Part shown: one piece after another, positions 16,459 to 25,646 of the stretch
How the letters are laid out: each line of letters starts with the position of its first letter
How positions within the stretch are numbered: position 1 is the first letter of the stretch
From: a bacterium
GTDB lineage: Bacteria > Patescibacteriota > Patescibacteriia > UBA1558 > S5-K13
Direction: 5' to 3'
Length of the DNA stretch: 49,432 bases
NCBI GenBank assembly: GCA_029555085.1
Contig: JAKPTO010000003.1
Location: 1-49,432, forward strand
Translations under genes and position numbers: made by a program
Notes under the pieces: generated by a model
What the model saw: the letters and a program-made list of their open reading frames with translations, nothing else
Told to the model about the DNA's origin: nothing
The model's database searches: none

Positions 16459-17388
16459 TTAAAATTTTAAATATCTCTTTATTGAAACAAGCGCACTTAT
16501 AGTTGAAAAAATACAAGAAATCAATAATTGACCAATGAAAATTAAAACAAAATTAGAATTAAAATACGAAATCATATTGACCGTATAACCTGCGAATAAT
16601 CTATCCACTAATGGTTGTAAAAATGTTAAGCCCACATAGACTATAACAATAATTAAAATGAGAGCAGTTATATTATAAAAAATAATATTCAATATAAATG
16701 GCGCTTTAATAAAATTTTCTGTTGCGCCAACTAACTTCATAATACTTATTTCATCTTTTTTTGTGTATATAGATATTTTAATTGTATTAAAAACCATCAT
16801 AAAAGCTATCAACATAAATATTGCTGAAATCATATAAGCAACAAATCTAATTTTCTCTGAAATATTATTCAATCTTTGTGTCATAACTGTGTAATCCTGA
16901 AATTCAGCTTCGTCTATTTCAAACATATCGGCGTATTGACTCTCTTTTAATTCTTTTAAAATATTTTCATACATTGATATATCCTTGGCTTTTATTTTCA
17001 AACTCGGAGAAAATATAGTTGAATTATCTTTTTTTAACTCCTCTATGGCAGATAAAAGATCTTCATCTTGTTTATGGTTTAATTTAAAATTTTCTAAAGC
17101 TTCTTCCGAGGAAACATATACAACGGAATTAATATAGTTAGATGAGGAAATTTTTTGTTTTAAACCCTCTATTTGTTCTATACTTGTCTCTGGTTTAAAA
17201 TAAACACTAACATCGATTTTATCTTTTATAACATGAACTACATTGTTGGTAAATAAATTAAAAATTATTAAAAAATTAATCGCTAAAAGAGCCAAAACTA
17301 AAATAGTTATATTGACTATTGAAAACCAAATATTTCTTACAAAGTCCTGAAATGCGAATTTGAATACTCTTACAAAATTTACTAGCAT
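16459..17388 (-). CDS. ftsX: Cell division protein FtsX
   Basis: A 309-residue membrane protein of the FtsX/permease type. TM1 is at about 22-47, and an extracytoplasmic region of about 125 residues contains the usual opening VKDKIDVSVYFKPETS. Three TM segments follow between about 180 and 305. With FtsE it forms the complex that activates peptidoglycan hydrolases at the septum by an ATP-driven conformational change. TKKDEISIMKLVGATENFIKAPF is the coupling motif that contacts FtsE. It lies 97 bases downstream of ftsE. Confidence 0.93.
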   Translation of the reverse strand: MLVNFVRVFKFAFQDFVRNIWFSIVNITILVLALLAINFLIIFNLFTNNVVHVIKDKIDVSVYFKPETSIEQIEGLKQKISSSNYINSVVYVSSEEALENFKLNHKQDEDLLSAIEELKKDNSTIFSPSLKIKAKDISMYENILKELKESQYADMFEIDEAEFQDYTVMTQRLNNISEKIRFVAYMISAIFMLIAFMMVFNTIKISIYTKKDEISIMKLVGATENFIKAPFILNIIFYNITALILIIVIVYVGLTFLQPLVDRLFAGYTVNMISYFNSNFVLIFIGQLLISCIFSTISALVSIKRYLKF

Positions 17389-17485
17389 ATTTTAAATCTT
17401 AAATGATAAATTTAAAACTTTGAATAAATAATATGATTGTTGAATTATACAAATTATTAATTATTCAAAATTCAAAATTGTTAAA

Positions 17486-18166
17486 TTATAATATATAGCG
17501 CCCTCTCCTCTGATCGCTTATAACTCTGCCACCCTCCATTGTTATGACTCTTTTATTTAAACTATTTACAATATCTCTATTATGTGTAACTAAAATTACA
17601 GTAGTATTTAAATTATTAATTCTTACAAGTAAATCAATTATTTCTCTAGAATTGATTGAATCCAAATTTCCAGTTGGTTCATCTGCTATAAGTAATTTTG
17701 GTTGATGCACTAACGCGCGAGCTATTGCAGCTCTCTGCTGTTCTCCACCAGAAAGCTGATTAGGATATCTTCCGGCCTTGTATTGGAGTCCAACAATTTT
17801 TAAAATCTGTGGCAAGACATTTTTAATTCTATCTTCGCTAATACCAGATGTTTGCATGGCAAAACTTATATTTTCGTAAACATTTTTTTTGGGTAATAAT
17901 TTAAAATCTTGAAATATAAATCCTATCTGCCGTCTTAAATATGGAATTTCATATTGTTTAATATCTGTTATGTCCCAACCGCCTATTTCTATTCTTCCTT
18001 CTGTTGGTGGTTCTTCTGCGAATAAAATTTTTGCCAATGTGCTTTTTCCTGTGCCAGATTGCCCAACAATAGAAACAAATTCCCCTGGTTCAATATCAAG
18101 AGATACTTTATTTAGAGCCCACACATCTGGCTTATAAAATTTTGAAACACCATTTAATTTAATCAT
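17486..18166 (-). CDS. ftsE: Cell division ATP-binding protein FtsE
   Basis: A 226-residue ABC ATPase. Walker A is GQSGTGKST, the Q-loop region is FIFQDFKLLPKKNVYENI (the FtsE-type LLP motif), the signature is LSGGEQQRAAIARAL, Walker B is LLIADEPTGNLD, and the H-loop is LVTHN. It is the cytoplasmic motor partner of FtsX. Length and order (ftsE then ftsX) are canonical. Confidence 0.96.
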   Translation of the reverse strand: MIKLNGVSKFYKPDVWALNKVSLDIEPGEFVSIVGQSGTGKSTLAKILFAEEPPTEGRIEIGGWDITDIKQYEIPYLRRQIGFIFQDFKLLPKKNVYENISFAMQTSGISEDRIKNVLPQILKIVGLQYKAGRYPNQLSGGEQQRAAIARALVHQPKLLIADEPTGNLDSINSREIIDLLVRINNLNTTVILVTHNRDIVNSLNKRVITMEGGRVISDQRRGRYIL

Positions 18167-18230
18167 TTTGTTTTTATTTCTATAATATATTTTACTATAT
18201 TTTTATGTTTTTGACTAAAATTATAAATAC

Positions 18231-19175
18231 TTATCCTTCTATCTTTGGAAATTCGCCTTTAGGTATGTCAGCGTTTTGAAAATAAATCAAATCTTCTAAT
18301 TGTAAATTATTTTCAATACCCAATCTCTCTGCTAGACCTTTAATGCAATAATAAAAAGTATAATAATGTCTCAACAGAGATAAATCTATGTCCTGTTTAA
18401 TATTTTTATTCCAATACTCTATAGACCCAGGCATTATTACATCTAACAAATGAAAGCTTGGATTATTATCTTTATCCATAAACATTGTTATATTATTGGG
18501 ACCAAAAATATCCAACATTGATCCTGTTTTTTTAGTATATTGAATAATTTTTTTGGTAATCTTTTTAATTAATTCTAAATATTTATAATTAGTTGACTTT
18601 TCATTAAGAAATGTTTGCGAAAAGGTTTCTATTTTAGATAGTGCTTCTTGAATATTTATACTATTTCTAAAATTGTCTTCTGTAATTATATTCGTGCTAT
18701 AGTCCTCAGTCTGAAAATATTTTGGATCTTGAATTTCCTTGGCTATTTCTTGCGTACGGATCAGCATTTCAATTTCATAATTTTTATCATCATCAAGACG
18801 ATCAACTAGGCACAATCTATTTTCACCAAGTATATCAATAATAAGCTCTTTATTTAGCGGTATCTTTGAACGAAACACTCCCATATCTAAAACATGTTCA
18901 TCGCCAAAAATCTCCTTAATATCGTTTTGTTGCTTATTGTATTCCTGAATTTTTTCCTTTTGATATGTATGATTGCTAATATTGTTTGTATCTAAATTTT
19001 TTAATAAATCAAAAATTTTAGATCTCAAAACTCCCAAATCCACCTTAATTAATTTTTTTACACTTGCGCTAGTTTCAAAGCAAACATTTTCTGCGCCAAT
19101 ACCAACAAACTTTAAACTATATTGTTTTAATGGATCAGATTCGATTATACTATCAAGATTAGCTGGTTTTTCCAT
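18231..19175 (-). CDS. Divergent protein-kinase-like fold protein
   Basis: A 314-residue protein that I do not recognise as a named family. Features suggest a very divergent kinase/aminoglycoside-phosphotransferase fold. Near the N-terminus, KFVGIGAENVCFET resembles a glycine-rich loop, and KLIKVD resembles the following lysine strand. Around 217-245, GSMLDIFGPNNITMFMD resembles the catalytic loop (D..G..N), followed by FHLLDVIMPG in the place of the metal-binding DFG/D segment. No signal peptide. It starts 10 bases after the HExxH protein gene ends and is likely co-transcribed with it. The assignment is by eye and uncertain. Confidence 0.4.
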   Translation of the reverse strand: MEKPANLDSIIESDPLKQYSLKFVGIGAENVCFETSASVKKLIKVDLGVLRSKIFDLLKNLDTNNISNHTYQKEKIQEYNKQQNDIKEIFGDEHVLDMGVFRSKIPLNKELIIDILGENRLCLVDRLDDDKNYEIEMLIRTQEIAKEIQDPKYFQTEDYSTNIITEDNFRNSINIQEALSKIETFSQTFLNEKSTNYKYLELIKKITKKIIQYTKKTGSMLDIFGPNNITMFMDKDNNPSFHLLDVIMPGSIEYWNKNIKQDIDLSLLRHYYTFYYCIKGLAERLGIENNLQLEDLIYFQNADIPKGEFPKIEG

Positions 19176-19185
19176 AAATCATATA

Positions 19186-20058
19186 TCAACTCAATAAAAT
19201 ATCTTTATTATTTAATAAAAAAGTTTCAAAATCAACTGCTTTTTCTAGTTCTTGTTCCGTATATTTTTGGAATAAATAATAAATTTTATTACCTAATTCA
19301 AAATTTTTAAATCCACCTGCATATTTTTCACTATCATGTTTAAAAAAATCATTATAAATTCTAATAATTGATTCGCACATTAAACTCTCAAAATGATCAC
19401 CATAATCTTTTTTTAAATCTAGATGAATAATTTCTTTTAATTTATTTTTTTCAAAATTTGTTAATTGTTCTGATAATTTATCAACAATGGGGTTGATAAT
19501 TGTATGTAAAAATTCGTGATCAAAATTATCCTTATTATCACTATGAGATAATATGAAAACATCCCGATCTATTGTTATTGCCCTACCAGAATTTTTTGAC
19601 ACTATATTATCAGAGTAAACTTTTATAATTTTTGTAATTCTTGATTCAAAATCAATAGGCTGAAAATAATCTATTAATTTTTTTACTCTTTCTTCGTATC
19701 CACTATTTGCGTCTTCTAAATCCACTTCACTATTTTGTGATATATTTTCATTTTTATATAATGATAAAATATCAAACAATCTCTTTTGAATATCGCTAAT
19801 GTCTTTAATATGTTCTTTTTGTTCCTGTATTCTATTAAAAACATCTTTCTCTCTTTCTGGGTGATTAAATGTCATAGTTAGCCAATAAATCGTTTCTTCA
19901 TCAGCCAAATCTAATAATCCTAACAATTCCCTACTTTTATCTTTACCATTCAAAAGCTTACTAATAATTTCTAAATTTTGTTCCCTTCTATATTCTATTT
20001 GTGGATAAAATAATTCTTTTGTTTCTTGCTTTTCAAAATTTTGTAATTCAAAATTCAT
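19186..20058 (-). CDS. Hypothetical protein with HExxH metalloprotease-like motif
   Basis: A 290-residue protein of unknown family. DNFDHEFLHTIINPIV at about 180-195 carries HEFLH, a zinc-binding HExxH. About 40 residues later, HFESLMCESIIR could supply the third (Glu) ligand, as in gluzincin-type peptidases. The N-terminal half is charged and probably helical. No signal peptide or TM segment, so any protease would act in the cytoplasm. It immediately precedes the kinase-like gene. Confidence 0.45.
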   Translation of the reverse strand: MNFELQNFEKQETKELFYPQIEYRREQNLEIISKLLNGKDKSRELLGLLDLADEETIYWLTMTFNHPEREKDVFNRIQEQKEHIKDISDIQKRLFDILSLYKNENISQNSEVDLEDANSGYEERVKKLIDYFQPIDFESRITKIIKVYSDNIVSKNSGRAITIDRDVFILSHSDNKDNFDHEFLHTIINPIVDKLSEQLTNFEKNKLKEIIHLDLKKDYGDHFESLMCESIIRIYNDFFKHDSEKYAGGFKNFELGNKIYYLFQKYTEQELEKAVDFETFLLNNKDILLS

Positions 20059-20114
20059 ATTTTTAACTTATATTTAATCGAGAACTATAGGCGAATCAAA
20101 CTAGATAAATCAAA

Positions 20115-20190
20115 TGGAGCCGGGAACAGGAGTCGAACCTGCGATCTTTGGTTTACGATACCACTGCTTTGCCAACTAAGCTACCCCGGC
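20115..20190 (-). tRNA. tRNA-Thr(CGT)
   Basis: A full cloverleaf read on the minus strand. The acceptor stem is GCCGGGG/TCCCGGC with one G-U, the D arm is GCTT AGTTGGCA AAGC, the anticodon loop is ATCGTAA (anticodon CGT, reads ACG), and the T arm is GCAGG TTCGACT CCTGT. The discriminator is T and the CCA is encoded. The anticodon stem GTGGT/ACCAA has one mismatch at its outer pair. A CGT isoacceptor implies another Thr tRNA elsewhere. Confidence 0.93.
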
Positions 20191-20244
20191 ACAAAATATT
20201 TAATATAATAAACCCCCTAAAAAACTAAAATTACTCTGACAAAA

Positions 20245-21117
20245 TTACGGAACCAAAACTTTAAACTTTCCATTAGTTAAATATTCATTTATGTAATCAT
20301 TTAGATTTTTTGTTGGGAAAAATATTTGACTTATTTCATAAAAATTCTGATTTTTTTGATCATCAACTAAAATAGATTCGATTTTATAAACATGATAACC
20401 CGAGGTGCTTTGTAAAACAGGAGAAATATCCCCAACTTTCATATTATCTATTAAATCAGCTAATCCTGATGGTAAATCATCTTTAGACAACCATCCTATT
20501 TTTTTTATTGGCGCTATATTTTTATCATTATACCTCTCTGAATATTCTGTAAATCTATCAATGTTTTTTACTACATCTGAATAAACTTCATCAATTTTTT
20601 TTCTCTGATTTCTATTTTCATCTATGGTTAAAAGTTTTTCTGAAATTTTCATTCTACAAAATGCCGGAAAAACAACATATTCCTCAAATTTTTCTTGTTT
20701 GAAATTTAAATTATAAGATAATTTTTTTATGGTATTTTCATCTATACTATTTTGAGCATAAAAACCTTTTTTAAAATTAATATACTCTGTATCTTTATCA
20801 CAATTCACATTAAACTTTTTCTGCATTTTTTCTATAAAATTAATTCCGAGCATCTGTTTTATAGCGCTGTTTATGTATTTATCCTCCTCTATATTCTTAT
20901 TAAACAAAAAATAAATTTTATAATCTTCTACAAATTTTTCATAATTATAAAAAGATATGAAACTACCATTGGAATAAATTGCCGGAAACGGGATTATTTT
21001 TGAACAAAAAGCGCCCACAAAAAGATTTTGTTTAAAAACATATATATCCAACGCGGAAACAATCAACAAAAAAAACACAAGTATAATAAATAACAATAAG
21101 ATTCTTCTAAATTTCAT
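20245..21117 (-). CDS. Membrane-anchored parvulin-like peptidyl-prolyl isomerase
   Basis: A 290-residue protein. Residues 5-25 form an N-terminal TM anchor. The region about 203-253, KKIGWLSKDDLPSGLADLI then MKVGDISPVLQSTSGYHVYKIESI, matches a PpiC/rotamase domain (G-W-.. DLP, VGDISPPV.S..GYHI.K). The preceding helical stretch resembles the SurA/PrsA chaperone N-domain. It likely helps fold exported proteins outside the membrane. The domain is truncated at its N-terminal strand relative to full parvulins, so it may be a chaperone more than an enzyme. It follows the FtsB-like gene by 2 bases. Confidence 0.75.
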   Translation of the reverse strand: MKFRRILLLFIILVFFLLIVSALDIYVFKQNLFVGAFCSKIIPFPAIYSNGSFISFYNYEKFVEDYKIYFLFNKNIEEDKYINSAIKQMLGINFIEKMQKKFNVNCDKDTEYINFKKGFYAQNSIDENTIKKLSYNLNFKQEKFEEYVVFPAFCRMKISEKLLTIDENRNQRKKIDEVYSDVVKNIDRFTEYSERYNDKNIAPIKKIGWLSKDDLPSGLADLIDNMKVGDISPVLQSTSGYHVYKIESILVDDQKNQNFYEISQIFFPTKNLNDYINEYLTNGKFKVLVP

Positions 21118-21119
21118 AA

Positions 21120-21521
21120 TTATTGATTATTATTTGAAAAAAAATAAGCCCACCAAGATTTTATATTTTCATAAACCTTTAATTTTTCATTATCTTGATT
21201 TGTTATACTTTGCACTTCTTCCTCTTTTGGAAAAACTATTACTGTTTCTCCTGATTTCTTAAAACCTAACTTCTCTCTTGAAAATGACTCAACATATTCA
21301 TCTGTTTCAAAATAGCTAATAAGATTTTTTAAATCTGAATTTTGTTTTTCTATACTATCAATTTGTGATTTTAAATTATTAATTTCATTTTTTACACGCC
21401 TTCTTTGTTGTAATTCTTTATATAAATTAGTAGCTAAATATATAGACAAAATTAACACAAATACAAAAAATATTTTTGATGAAAAAATTCTGAAAAATAG
21501 TGGTTCTTGTTTTCTTGCCAT
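21120..21521 (-). CDS. FtsB/DivIC-type septum formation initiator
   Basis: A 133-residue bitopic protein. A short cytoplasmic N-terminus is followed by a TM segment (about 15-30) and a coiled coil (about 31-68, RRRVKNEINNLKSQIDSIEK). FETDEYVESFSREKLGFKKSGETVIVFP is the conserved C-terminal motif of the FtsB/DivIC family. It would act in the FtsQLB-like divisome subcomplex. No ftsL or ftsQ is next to it. Confidence 0.85.
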   Translation of the reverse strand: MARKQEPLFFRIFSSKIFFVFVLILSIYLATNLYKELQQRRRVKNEINNLKSQIDSIEKQNSDLKNLISYFETDEYVESFSREKLGFKKSGETVIVFPKEEEVQSITNQDNEKLKVYENIKSWWAYFFSNNNQ

Positions 21522-21557
21522 GCTTATATTATAACGAAAAAATATAATACATTCAAA

Positions 21558-22037
21558 CTAAACACGCGCTTCCAAAATAAGATTTTTTATACGTTTGGCA
21601 TTAAATACAGAGTCAAAATAAACATCTTGTCCGTTTTTTAAATCAATGACTAAATTTCCAATTTTTAAAATTTTCAAAAAGCCACAACTATATTCTATAT
21701 CTATATTAGATATGCTATTAAGAGAAAATTCATGCATATTATTTTTAATAATCTCCCAATAACATAAAATACATTTCTTATTTGTAAGCACCAAACAATC
21801 ATATTCCCATTTTTTATAAACTATATAACTTGAAATTATACAAAAAAATATTATTAATAAAAAAAGTATTAATCCATAAATACCTAATTTCATAATAGGC
21901 ACCATAAAGAAAAAAGCGCATAAAAATACAAAAAAACGAAGCCCTATCTTTAAAAAAAGTAAAAAAAATGAATAATGAAATATTTCAAGCACTTCTTCAT
22001 TTTCTAACAAATATCTGCTAAAATATTTATACGACAT
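21558..22037 (-). CDS. PH-domain (YdbS/bPH2-like) membrane protein
   Basis: A 159-residue protein. It has two hydrophobic segments (about 24-45 and 51-75), then DCLVLTNKKCILCYWEIIKNNMHEFSLNSISNIDIEYS, the pattern of bacterial PH domains (LTN.R.....G......I.L..I..I). Function is unknown. Such proteins are common in CPR and Gram-positive genomes. The start codon lies 6 bases from the start of the divergent small ORF at 22044. Confidence 0.65.
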   Translation of the reverse strand: MSYKYFSRYLLENEEVLEIFHYSFFLLFLKIGLRFFVFLCAFFFMVPIMKLGIYGLILFLLIIFFCIISSYIVYKKWEYDCLVLTNKKCILCYWEIIKNNMHEFSLNSISNIDIEYSCGFLKILKIGNLVIDLKNGQDVYFDSVFNAKRIKNLILEARV

Positions 22038-22043
22038 AACATT

Positions 22044-22145
22044 ATGAAAAAAAATAAAGCAACAAAAATATTCTGGATAATAACTGCTATAATTGTTATA
22101 TTTACCATGTTAGCATGGGCAGTTGGAGTTAATTATTTATACTAA
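22044..22145 (+). CDS. Small single-TM protein, 33 residues
   Basis: ATG at 22044 to TAA at 22143-22145 encodes a peptide starting MKKNKATKIFWIITAIIVIF and ending AWAVGVNYLY. This is a basic N-terminus followed by one hydrophobic segment, a plausible small membrane protein. No clear Shine-Dalgarno is present, so it would be leaderless or weakly translated. Its last 4 bases overlap the end of lepA on the other strand, and it fills a gap otherwise empty of genes. Similar short one-TM proteins occur in CPR genomes. Confidence 0.4.
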   Translation: MKKNKATKIFWIITAIIVIFTMLAWAVGVNYLY

Positions 22146-23953
22146 TCTCTTTTTAATACAGATAAATAAACATCTTGAGGCAATTCAACTCTACCAGTGG
22201 ATTGCATTCTTTTTTTGCCTTCCTTCTGTTTGGCAAGAAGTTTTTTCTTTCTACTCACATCTCCTCCGTACAATTTCGCTGTAACATCTTTTCTTAGCGC
22301 GCTTAATCTCTCCGCTGCAATAACTTTTGAACCTATTGATGCTTGAATTTTTACTACAAATTGCTGACGAGATATTGTTTCTTTCAATCTATCAACAATT
22401 GATCTGCCAACTCTATATGCTTCATCTTTATACACAAAGGACGACAATGGTTCAATAAGTTCATCTGCTATATAAATATCAAGTCTTACCAAATCAACTC
22501 TCTCATATCTGACAAATTCATAATTTAAGGACGCATATCCACGACTTACACTTTTTAATTTATCATAAAAATCAACCAAAATTGGAGTCAGTGGAATTTC
22601 GTATTGTAAAACCACCAAATCTTTATCTAAATATTCTGTGTTAATATATACCCCGCGTCTATCAGTTGCTAAACCCATAACAGAACCAATATATTCTGAC
22701 GGAGTTACAATATCCATTTTCACAATTGGTTCTTCTATAAAATTAATAAATTGCTCTTCAAGTTCAGCTGGTTTCGTGAGTTGAATATAACTACCAGCAC
22801 TATCTTTTAATATATCACCTTTAAATTTATGAATCATTTCGTTTTTCAAATAAGCTTTGTATGCAACAGATGGAATCGTAACTACTAAATCCAAATCATA
22901 TTCTCTTCTTAGACGTTGTAAAAATATATCGAGATGGAGTAATCCCAAGAATCCACATCTAAAACCAAAACCAAAAACCAATGACGAGTCCTTCTGAATT
23001 TCTATTGATGAGTCATTTAATTTTAATTTTTCAACAGCATCGCGAAGCTCTTCATAATTATCACCTCCTTTAGAATAAACTCCGGCAAAAACCATTGGTT
23101 TAACAATTTTATAACCCGGTAGAGGTTCGTTGGTTTCTAAAATAGAAGAAATCGTATCTCCAACTCTCACACTGCGCAAATCCCTTTCGCCTGTTATAAT
23201 ATAGCCAATTTCCCCACTTTTTAATTCATCTGTTTTTTCATGTTTTATCTTAAAACATCCTACTTCTAAAACATCTGATGTTTTTTCTGTTCCTAAAAAT
23301 TTAATTTTATCACCTCTTTTGAAACTGCCCTCAAAAACCCGAACATAGCTTATAATTCCCTTATATTCATCATAAACAGAGTCAAAAATAAGCGCTCTAT
23401 TTTTTGAAAAATTAATTTCCGGAGCAGGGATTTTCTCTATCACCTGATTTAATAATTTTTCTACATTTAAACCTGTTTTTGCAGAAATTCCAATTATATC
23501 ATCTGGATTACAATGAATTAAATTAACAATTTCTTCTTTTGTTTTTTCTACATCAGCGGTTTGTAAATCAACTTTATTTATTACTGGCACTATTGTGAGA
23601 TTTTGTTCTTGTACAAAACGCAAATTTACAAGTGTTTGCGCTTGAATTCCTTTTGTAGCATCAACTACTAAAATTGCGCCCTCTACACAGGCAATAGAGC
23701 GAGATACTTCGTAACTAAAATCCATATGACCCGGAGTATCAATTAGATTGAGAATATAATCTCCATATTTCATTCTAACTGGTTGCAATTTTATAGTTAT
23801 ACCTCTCTCACGCTCTAGATCCATATTATCGAGTAACTGGTTTTTCATTTCACGACTAGAAACTGTGTTAGTAATTTCTAAAAATCTATCTGCTAATGTA
23901 GATTTGCCATGATCAATATGAGCTATAATACAAAAATTTCTAATATTTGACAT
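22142..23953 (-). CDS. lepA: Elongation factor 4 (LepA)
   Basis: A 603-residue GTPase. G1 is AHIDHGKSTLADRFL, G3 is DTPGHMDFSYEVSR, G4 is NKVD, and G5 is GISAKTG. The LepA-specific C-terminus ends with YGGDVSRKKKLLAKQKEGKKRM, and domain IV/V motifs are present. It binds the ribosome and affects stalled or back-translocating complexes. Length is canonical (about 600). Confidence 0.96.
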   Translation of the reverse strand: MSNIRNFCIIAHIDHGKSTLADRFLEITNTVSSREMKNQLLDNMDLERERGITIKLQPVRMKYGDYILNLIDTPGHMDFSYEVSRSIACVEGAILVVDATKGIQAQTLVNLRFVQEQNLTIVPVINKVDLQTADVEKTKEEIVNLIHCNPDDIIGISAKTGLNVEKLLNQVIEKIPAPEINFSKNRALIFDSVYDEYKGIISYVRVFEGSFKRGDKIKFLGTEKTSDVLEVGCFKIKHEKTDELKSGEIGYIITGERDLRSVRVGDTISSILETNEPLPGYKIVKPMVFAGVYSKGGDNYEELRDAVEKLKLNDSSIEIQKDSSLVFGFGFRCGFLGLLHLDIFLQRLRREYDLDLVVTIPSVAYKAYLKNEMIHKFKGDILKDSAGSYIQLTKPAELEEQFINFIEEPIVKMDIVTPSEYIGSVMGLATDRRGVYINTEYLDKDLVVLQYEIPLTPILVDFYDKLKSVSRGYASLNYEFVRYERVDLVRLDIYIADELIEPLSSFVYKDEAYRVGRSIVDRLKETISRQQFVVKIQASIGSKVIAAERLSALRKDVTAKLYGGDVSRKKKLLAKQKEGKKRMQSTGRVELPQDVYLSVLKRD

Positions 23954-23980
23954 AATTTTAATTTAAACAAAGTCAGCGGT

Positions 23981-25552
23981 TTATTTAATTTTTATAAATT
24001 TCTTAAAAAATACTTTTATAAATTGAACTTCTTCCAATTTTTCAAAAACCGAAATAAAATAATACAAAACAAAAACTATTATAAATAAAATAATAAATTC
24101 TGTAAATAATTTTATAAACGATTCAATTCCAATATATTTTATATAAAAAAATCTAAAACCATAAATTAAAATAAAAATTATCACGCAGTTAAAAAATATT
24201 TTTAAAAAATATGATAAAAAACTTCTGACATTAAAAACTTTATATTTTATTGAAATAGTTATTAGAAGCAATAAACAATTTAAAATATTGCTAATTGAAA
24301 ATCCTAGAGCTATTCCCATTATTCCCATTATTTTCGACAAGGCAAAACAAAATATTATATTTATGACCAAACTAATTATCGCAATTATAACAGGTGTTTT
24401 TGTATTTTCATAAGCATAAAATGCGCGCGCAACTATTGCTGAAATACATTGAAATATAAGTGATATACAAAAAATCCCCAAGATGTTAGCAGTATAATTA
24501 ACATTTTGTAAATTAAAATTTCCAGCTCCTAAAATAATTTTTACTATTTCAAATTTTGTCAAAATCATAAACATAGATATTGGCAATACGAAAAATGTAA
24601 TTTTTCTTAAATTTTTTTCTAAATAAATTTTAAAATCTTCATGATTATCATTTCCAACAAATTCTGATAAAACCGGGAATATGGCCACAGCAATAGAAAC
24701 CCCGAAAATACTCACAACAAATGATTGTAAATTCAAACCAAAATAAAATACAGAAATACTTCCTGCAACAAGCGATGAGGCGATCATAGTAATAACAACT
24801 TGATTAATCTGATTTACAACAAGTCCAAAAGTTCTTGGAATCATTAACTTAAAAATTCTTAAAACATTTTTATCTTTCAGGTGAAATACAAATTCATATT
24901 TCCATTTTAATTTCAAAACCTCTACTAATTGGACTAAAAAGTGAAGTCCGGAACCAAGCACAACCCCCCACGCAAGCATGTCATAACCAAAATATTTTGA
25001 TAAAATTATTCCTATTATAAGTCCTATGTTATAAAAAACTGGCGCGATACTGTATGTAATATAGGTTTTTTTTGCATTTAGTATTGAACTCATTACACTA
25101 GAAAATCCAAAAAAAACCACACTTATTAACATTATTGATGTAAGACGAGATGTTAGTTGTAATTGAAAAAAATCAAATCCAGGAGCCAATATTTTTACTA
25201 AAAAATCAACATTTAAAAACGCAATGAAACACAAAACTGATAAAATTATTGTAACAATATTCAAAACTGAATTTGATACTTTTATGGCATATTTTTCATC
25301 TTCTTTACTTAATTTTACAAAAACAGGCACAAATGCAGAAGCCAATGATCCTAAAATTAAAGAATTAAAAATAAAATCCGGAATTCTAAAAGCAGCAAAA
25401 TAACAATCTAAAACCTGACCAGCTCCAAAACTTGCCGCAAGCATTCTATCCCTAACAAGTCCCAAAATCTTACTTAAAACAGAAAAAACGCTAATTAGTA
25501 TAGCGCCACCCAGAACCGTCTTATTTAATCTTTTTAATATACTTTTTACCAT
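23981..25552 (-). CDS. murJ: Lipid II flippase MurJ (MviN)
   Basis: A 523-residue polytopic protein with about 14 TM segments of the MOP exporter superfamily. N-terminal signatures are SKILGLVRDRMLAASFGAG and DCYFAAFRIPDFIFN, followed by GSLASAFVPVF and LMIPRTFGLVVNQIN, all typical of MurJ. It flips lipid II to the outer face for FtsW/PBP polymerisation. It precedes lepA on the strand with a 27-base gap. Confidence 0.94.
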   Translation of the reverse strand: MVKSILKRLNKTVLGGAILISVFSVLSKILGLVRDRMLAASFGAGQVLDCYFAAFRIPDFIFNSLILGSLASAFVPVFVKLSKEDEKYAIKVSNSVLNIVTIILSVLCFIAFLNVDFLVKILAPGFDFFQLQLTSRLTSIMLISVVFFGFSSVMSSILNAKKTYITYSIAPVFYNIGLIIGIILSKYFGYDMLAWGVVLGSGLHFLVQLVEVLKLKWKYEFVFHLKDKNVLRIFKLMIPRTFGLVVNQINQVVITMIASSLVAGSISVFYFGLNLQSFVVSIFGVSIAVAIFPVLSEFVGNDNHEDFKIYLEKNLRKITFFVLPISMFMILTKFEIVKIILGAGNFNLQNVNYTANILGIFCISLIFQCISAIVARAFYAYENTKTPVIIAIISLVINIIFCFALSKIMGIMGIALGFSISNILNCLLLLITISIKYKVFNVRSFLSYFLKIFFNCVIIFILIYGFRFFYIKYIGIESFIKLFTEFIILFIIVFVLYYFISVFEKLEEVQFIKVFFKKFIKIK

Positions 25553-25583
25553 AATTAACTATAATTATAACAAAATATAGCAT

Positions 25584-25630
25584 AAAAAAAAGCCCTAATT
25601 TAAAATCAACCATAATGGTTGATTTTAAAT
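25584..25630 (-). terminator. Terminator after the DUF975-like gene
   Basis: A 14-bp perfect stem, ATTTAAAATCAACC (25598-25611)/GGTTGATTTTAAAT (25617-25630). On the minus strand it is followed by TAGGGCTTTTTTTT. It separates the DUF975-like gene from murJ. Confidence 0.75.
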
Positions 25631-25646
25631 ATTATATATAAAAATA

